A stretch of 64,000 nucleotides of DNA from Ketobacter sp036337295 (GTDB lineage Bacteria; Pseudomonadota; Gammaproteobacteria; Pseudomonadales; Ketobacteraceae): assembly GCA_036337295.1 (NCBI GenBank), contig JAYZEN010000001.1, forward strand, positions 682,001 to 746,000, in the 5' to 3' direction. Made by a program: the position numbers and the translations under genes. The notes below the pieces were generated by a model. That model made no database searches and was not told the DNA's origin. It saw only the letters and a list, made by a program, of their open reading frames with translations. Position 1 is the first letter of the stretch. Every line of letters starts with the position of its first letter. This document shows, one piece after another, positions 60,054-64,000 of this stretch.

Positions 60054-60087
60054 TTGAGTTTGCCTAGAGCAGGAAAAGGGACAAGAC

Positions 60088-60483
60088 ATGGATACCACCA
60101 ATACCAGACCGGAAGACAATGACAAAGTCCTAAAGTTTGACATGGCCGATGTTGATATACCTGAATTGCTGTACCAGGAAATGGAGCCTGGCCTCAGAAA
60201 AAATGTGAAGATTCACGTGCTGTTCGATAACAAACGTAACGACCCGGAATTCGGTTCCGACGCCGCCATCATTAAATACCTGCCCGGAGCCTTTGTGCCA
60301 CTGCATTTGCACCGCGGCTACGAAATGGTGTTTGTGTTGGAAGGGGAGTACATCGAAAACGATATCCCCTACTACCCGGGGTCCCTGATCATACGGGCCC
60401 CTGGCACCACTCATCAGATGCGTTCCGTCACCGGGTGCACATTCCTGGCCATGAGGGATGTACCCGTACGGCAGCTCACCTGA
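60088..60483 (+). CDS. Cupin-domain protein (ChrR-like)
   Basis: A 131-residue single cupin. The two metal motifs are LPGAFVPLHLHRGYEMVFVLEGEY (HxH and E) and GSLIIRAPGTTHQMRS (H). The opening helix is acidic. It resembles the C-terminal ChrR/anti-sigma-type cupin, but without the zinc anti-sigma domain. It may bind a metal and a small ligand or act as an oxygenase. AGGAAAAGGG precedes the ATG. It lies 34 bases after the tautomerase gene. Confidence 0.83.
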   Translation: MDTTNTRPEDNDKVLKFDMADVDIPELLYQEMEPGLRKNVKIHVLFDNKRNDPEFGSDAAIIKYLPGAFVPLHLHRGYEMVFVLEGEYIENDIPYYPGSLIIRAPGTTHQMRSVTGCTFLAMRDVPVRQLT

Positions 60484-60563
60484 TACCTAACCACTGCATT
60501 CTGACCGACACGCTTTTTGCGGACAGGATGCAGTTCCCCCGCTGAAATATTTTACCAACCAAG

Positions 60564-61085
60564 ATGGATTGCATTATGGAATACTTTTCGAAATTCAAAG
60601 GGCTGTCGAAACCTGTCCCCCCCCGCCCGGACCTGAAACAACTTGCCTTTGTTTGGGTCGGAGGGTTTCTCGCCATTTCGGTGGTGGGCATGCTGGCTAC
60701 CTACACGCACCAGGCTTTGATTCTGGGTTCTTTTGGCGCCTCCTGTTTTATCCTGTTCATCTTACCGGATAGCCCGTTTGCCCAGCCCCGCAACACCATC
60801 GGCGGCCATGTTGTGTCCACGCTGGTTGGTTTGGTGTTCTTCCATTGGGTCAGCACCGAATGGTGGAGCATGGCACTGGCTTTGGGTACAGCGCTCTCCG
60901 CCATGCAGTTACTGCGGGTAAACCACCCCCCGGCTGGCTCCAACCCCATCATCGTGTTCATTGCCGCCGCGGGCTGGGAATTCCTCATCATGCCCACCCT
61001 GGTGGGTTCCGTCATTCTGGTTTTGATCGCGCTGTTCTATAACAATCTTTCCAAAGAGCGTAGCTATCCGCTTTATTGGGTATGA
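60564..61085 (+). CDS. HPP-family membrane protein
   Basis: A 173-residue protein with four to five hydrophobic helices. It carries SFGASCFILFILPDSPFAQPRN near residue 80, and VNHPPAGSNPI holding the family HPP motif. HPP proteins include nitrite transporters of chloroplasts and cyanobacteria; other members have no known substrate. It ends the rightward operon of the island. Two ATG codons (60564 and 60576) are possible, and neither has a strong ribosome-binding site. It is convergent with the ChaC gene. Confidence 0.87.
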   Translation: MDCIMEYFSKFKGLSKPVPPRPDLKQLAFVWVGGFLAISVVGMLATYTHQALILGSFGASCFILFILPDSPFAQPRNTIGGHVVSTLVGLVFFHWVSTEWWSMALALGTALSAMQLLRVNHPPAGSNPIIVFIAAAGWEFLIMPTLVGSVILVLIALFYNNLSKERSYPLYWV

Positions 61086-61120
61086 TGATGACGGTGTCCT
61101 GTTGCCTTCACCCCATGAGG

Positions 61121-61696
61121 TCATAAGGACGCCTCGCCCAACGCCAGCAGATGACGTTCGATGGCAAAAACATGCTCGTCCACTTCATCCAGCTGCCTCA
61201 GGGCCTGCGCCAGTTGCAGCAGGTAGTCACGGTTTTTACCGCTGGGTCCTTCGCAACGGGCAATGTGCTGGGCAATTTCCAGTTCCGAGGCCGCCCCCAG
61301 AAATGCCGCATTACCCCGGTTGGCCACATAGACAACCCCCTGGGCCTGGGTGCCATCGCGAAACTGGATTTCGGTGAGCGTGCGCAGGTAACCGTTCTTC
61401 TCCCGAAAATCCAGGTGGGCAAATTCCTCCGGCGTAATCAGGTAGGCCATACCCTCGCACACCGCCCCCGGGTCTTGCACCAGGGTCACCACCCGACCCG
61501 GCTGCTCCGGCGTGCCACGATGATCATGGGAACCCTGCCAAAAGCGTCGCGCCCAATGATGGATACGGGCAGGTTTGCGTTCCAGATAGGGAAAATCCGC
61601 TTTGTAGATCAACGACCCGTAACCGAACAACCACAGCGAAGTGTGGTCATCAAAGTGATTCATGGCCTGGTTCAGTTCAATGGTATTGGCGGACAT
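61121..61696 (-). CDS. Gamma-glutamylcyclotransferase, ChaC-like
   Basis: A 191-residue ChaC-type enzyme that cleaves glutathione into 5-oxoproline and cysteinylglycine. The substrate-binding loop is LWLFGYGSLIYKADFPY near residue 24, and the catalytic glutamate is in LDFREKNGYLRT near residue 98. GSHDHRGTPEQPGRV and GVVYVANRGN are typical. It marks the return to ordinary sequence beyond the island. It is divergent from tesB. Confidence 0.9.
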   Translation of the reverse strand: MSANTIELNQAMNHFDDHTSLWLFGYGSLIYKADFPYLERKPARIHHWARRFWQGSHDHRGTPEQPGRVVTLVQDPGAVCEGMAYLITPEEFAHLDFREKNGYLRTLTEIQFRDGTQAQGVVYVANRGNAAFLGAASELEIAQHIARCEGPSGKNRDYLLQLAQALRQLDEVDEHVFAIERHLLALGEASL

Positions 61697-61793
61697 AACA
61701 GGATTGGCTTATCTGGGTCAGAATGCTGGCTTGACAGGATAACGGAAAGCTCTTATTACAGGGAGTTCATTGTAGAAAATAGCAGTAACCGCC

Positions 61794-62654
61794 ATGAACT
61801 TCGACCTGAACCAACTGATCGCCCACCTGAAGGTGGAAGCGGTCAGCGAATTACAATTCCGCGGCCGCAACCTACCGGGCAAACGCCGGGCTGTGTTTGG
61901 CGGCCAGGTGGTGGCCCAGGCCCTGAGTGCCGCCATCCAGACCGCCCCCGCCGATCGCCTGCCCCATTCCCTGCATTGCCACTTTTTGCGCCCGGGCAAC
62001 ATCGCGCTGCCCATTGAATTTACCGTAACGGTGATTCGTGACGGTGGCAGCTTTTCCCTGCGCCAGGTCAGCGCAGCGCAGGATGACAAAACCATTTTTC
62101 TGGCGACAGTCTCCTTCCAGACGCCGGAGCGCGGCCTTGAACATCAGCTGCCGGCCCCGGTGATGGAGCCCCGGGAAACCATGATCAGCGAGCGGGCGTT
62201 CTGGCAACAGGTCCAGCAGGAACGGCCGGAACTGACCTACCTGCGGCCGGACAACTTCACCGCACTGGACATCCTCAGTCACTTCCGCCCGGGGGTGGAC
62301 TCACCGGCCCCCCAGCCAGATCCGCAACAAAGTTTCTGGTTCAAGGCCAACGGCCAACTGTCATCCCAGGCCGACCACCTGCTGGTGGTGGCCTTCCAGT
62401 CGGATCTGCTGTTTTTGAACACGGCATTGCACGCTCACCCTTACACGCTGATTGACCCCGAGGTGCAAGCCGCCAGCCTGGACCACTGCCTTTGGTTCTA
62501 TGATCACATCGACACCACCGACTGGCTCTATTACCACATGCGCAGCCCCCTGAGTGGGAGCGGACGCGGCTTGAACCACGGGTATTTCTATACCGAATCC
62601 GGCAAGCTGGTGGCGAGCACCGCGCAGGAAGGTTTGATGCGGGTGCGTCGCTGA
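61794..62654 (+). CDS. tesB: Acyl-CoA thioesterase II
   Basis: A 286-residue double hot-dog thioesterase that hydrolyses acyl-CoA to free acid and CoA. The first domain has RAVFGGQVVAQALSAA and SLHCHFLRPG. The second carries the catalytic D in ASLDHCLWFYD near residue 223, a T region, and Q in ASTAQEGLMR near residue 278. Length equals E. coli TesB. No strong Shine-Dalgarno precedes the ATG. Confidence 0.95.
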   Translation: MNFDLNQLIAHLKVEAVSELQFRGRNLPGKRRAVFGGQVVAQALSAAIQTAPADRLPHSLHCHFLRPGNIALPIEFTVTVIRDGGSFSLRQVSAAQDDKTIFLATVSFQTPERGLEHQLPAPVMEPRETMISERAFWQQVQQERPELTYLRPDNFTALDILSHFRPGVDSPAPQPDPQQSFWFKANGQLSSQADHLLVVAFQSDLLFLNTALHAHPYTLIDPEVQAASLDHCLWFYDHIDTTDWLYYHMRSPLSGSGRGLNHGYFYTESGKLVASTAQEGLMRVRR

Positions 62655-62692
62655 GAGTGCAGTCATCGCTGCACTGATTCCGTCGCCCAGGG

Positions 62693-63445
62693 TTATTTCA
62701 GATTGCGGGTCAGCAGATCCAGAGTTTTCCGGGCCGGCGCCTGACTCCAGGGATGATTGGCAAAAAACCGGATCATGCCAGGGCCGGTTTTATAATAGGT
62801 TTTCACCAACAGCCGGCCGGAGGCAGACTGCTTCAGGCGTTGATCCCGAAACCGGCGTAAGGCTTCTGTGCGCTGCTCCAGATCCGTGCCCTTGGACAAA
62901 GCCACCCACGGACACAACTCTTTCAAAATCTGGTCATAGTCAATATAAGATGGCTGAATCATGGCGCATTCTTCCAGGGTCAGGCCATGGTCTTGAGCCC
63001 ACTGCGCCACGTCAGGCACAGTAATATCCGGCAGGTAGTCGTATTCGTGCAGTGCGTTGATCTGTTCCGGCAGCGTTGGGCCATCCGTGTGTCTGATCAA
63101 TTCCCCCACTGCGCAATGCACACCCCGATGATCGATAAAACGGGGCTGCCGCCATGCGCCTGCCGGGCTGTCGTGTTGCGGAAACTCCCCGGCCAGAGCG
63201 TACTCCCGCAATACCTTGATCAGGTGCCGGCGATTGACGCGTTGCGCGGTGCTCAGGTGCCCGGTGGACGCCGCAGCCAGGTAATCACACACAAACAACA
63301 GATGGGTCTGAATGTGTTGCTGCTCATCCAGATCCGGTAGCGACCGACCGCTGAACTGAACGCTGTAGTCCCCAATCACCGCGTTCACCTGAAAAGGGTT
63401 CACTTGCAGAGTGGACGCAGTGGAATAGTTAGAAGATGGGTACAT
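62693..63445 (-). CDS. Conserved-looking protein of unknown function
   Basis: A 250-residue protein I do not recognise. It has a serine/threonine-rich N-terminus, then helical segments and FIDHRGVHCAVGELIRHTDG near residue 110. It ends LVKTYYKTGPGMIRFFANHPW and a basic tail. The last part slightly resembles the YY..GP stretch that follows CFI-box domains, but the CFI motif itself is absent. No signal peptide or membrane segment is seen. The ATG at 63445 has GGAG at five bases; a GTG two codons earlier is less likely. Confidence 0.68.
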   Translation of the reverse strand: MYPSSNYSTASTLQVNPFQVNAVIGDYSVQFSGRSLPDLDEQQHIQTHLLFVCDYLAAASTGHLSTAQRVNRRHLIKVLREYALAGEFPQHDSPAGAWRQPRFIDHRGVHCAVGELIRHTDGPTLPEQINALHEYDYLPDITVPDVAQWAQDHGLTLEECAMIQPSYIDYDQILKELCPWVALSKGTDLEQRTEALRRFRDQRLKQSASGRLLVKTYYKTGPGMIRFFANHPWSQAPARKTLDLLTRNLK

Positions 63446-63606
63446 ATTCACTCCTTGAATCGTATTATGGATTGATGTATTCAGCGGACTCCCTGTGCAT
63501 CAGCAGATTGCATCCACAGCATCGCCACCCCCATTCTATGGACAGTCGCCTGAGAAGACCATGCTCACCGGACGACCGGTCCGTTATCTCAGGGCCGTTC
63601 CCTTTT

Positions 63607-63645
63607 ACAGACTTAATATACAGACTTAATACACAGACCTAATGT
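63607..63645. repeat. Three 13-bp tandem repeats
   Basis: ACAGACTTAATAT (63607-63619), ACAGACTTAATAC (63620-63632) and ACAGACCTAATGT (63633-63645). They lie in the 221-base gap between two leftward genes, 21 bases past the stop of the small gene at 63667. The rest of the gap has no open frame. Confidence 0.75.
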
Positions 63646-63666
63646 CCCGCTCTGGTGCTACGCTTT

Positions 63667-63930
63667 TTAACGGAGCGCCTCCTCCTCTTCCACTACCGGG
63701 CGGTCTTCACGGGTTCCGCGCATACGATTCCCCTGGGGCGGACGACGGCCATCATCATGGGCCAGGATTACGTGATCCTCATGCACTTCCAGCAAAATCC
63801 CCACAAAGGGCATCTCCGACAGACTCCCGGTCACGCGATAACTGATCATATCGCCCGCCTTGAAGGTGCTGGCATCAAAATTAAACTCAAAGGGGCACTT
63901 CTCTTCCCCCGGCTTCACCATCTCTTTCAT
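63667..63930 (-). CDS. Small hypothetical protein with beta-barrel-like core
   Basis: An 87-residue protein. A central segment FKAGDMISYRVTGSL ... GILLEVHEDHVILAHDDGR looks like alternating strands of a small SH3- or cold-shock-like barrel. A charged tail (GTREDRPVVEEEEALR) follows. No family is recognised. GATAAGG precedes the ATG. Its expression is likely independent, since more than 200 bases separate it from the next leftward gene. Confidence 0.62.
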   Translation of the reverse strand: MKEMVKPGEEKCPFEFNFDASTFKAGDMISYRVTGSLSEMPFVGILLEVHEDHVILAHDDGRRPPQGNRMRGTREDRPVVEEEEALR

Positions 63931-64000
63931 CTTTTTAACCTTATCAATTCAAGTACCGCAAACCGACTTCCAGACAATGTAAATAAGATTGGAAATGTAG

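Noticed and set aside
62693..63445. CFI-box domain in the unknown 250-residue protein
   Set aside because: Only the distal YYKTGPG stretch is suggestive; the CFI motif itself is missing.
1..64000. CRISPR arrays, insertion sequences, prophage or integrase genes
   Set aside because: No regularly spaced repeat-spacer array, transposase or integrase motif was seen; the only repeats are short tandem arrays.

Overview
The window looks like a chromosomal segment of a gammaproteobacterium from the Pseudomonadales/Oceanospirillales side, perhaps near Alcanivorax or Ketobacter (inferred from gene order, not proven). The core blocks have the order known from pseudomonads and relatives: nrdR-ribD-ribE-ribBA-ribH-nusB-thiL-pgpA, and rnr-rlmB-rpsF-priB-rpsR-DUF2232-rplI-dnaB-alr-radA. 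There are no insertion sequences, prophages or CRISPR arrays.

Region 1 (1-9 kb): the 5' end of a YejK/NdpA-like nucleoid protein, a quinone-oxidoreductase-like protein, a nitroreductase, an amidohydrolase, and a divergent peptide-modification module. That module is a RimK-like ATP-grasp ligase opposite a DUF2817 M14-like peptidase and a GNAT-C39 peptidase fusion. An alpha/beta hydrolase and a crotonase-fold protein follow.

Region 2 (9-39.8 kb): mostly housekeeping. It holds riboflavin and thiamine genes, nrdR, an Lrp-type regulator divergent from leuA, a diguanylate cyclase, glyA, a giant MscK-like channel, ettA, a PilZ protein, radA, alr, dnaB, the rpsF-rplI ribosomal operon with a probable S6:S18 leader, rlmB, rnr and tRNA-Leu(CAG). 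An SDR and a DUF808 membrane protein close the block.

Region 3 (39.9-61.1 kb) is the unusual part: an accessory island of 20 genes. A leftward operon encodes a haem-oxygenase-like diiron oxidase (HDO) candidate, a TSUP exporter, a flavin-dependent halogenase-like enzyme with WxWxIP, its likely flavin reductase, an SDR and a TonB-dependent receptor. A second leftward operon encodes a secreted beta-propeller/di-haem peroxidase, a GlcG/HbpS protein, an acyl-CoA ligase, an MFS transporter and a class II aldolase. Rightward units encode a secreted NHL-like propeller plus glyoxalase I, a TetR regulator, and a cytosolic tandem YdhR-like protein followed by a secreted small protein, a tautomerase, a cupin and an HPP membrane protein. 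A secreted tandem YdhR-like protein is transcribed leftward. I found a shared 16-bp inverted repeat, GATAGYGNNCRCTATC, in five promoter regions and a degenerate copy inside the TetR promoter. It sits just downstream of or inside recognisable promoter elements, so the island reads as one repressed regulon. There is no NRPS or PKS; the halogenase and HDO would act on a small molecule, possibly one activated by the CoA ligase. The substrate is unknown.

Region 4 (61.1-64 kb): a ChaC-type gamma-glutamylcyclotransferase, acyl-CoA thioesterase II, an unrecognised 250-residue protein and a small acidic-tailed protein.

Starts were chosen by Shine-Dalgarno position and family length; several differ from the longest open frame and this is stated. 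Family names rest on recognised motifs, not on database searches.
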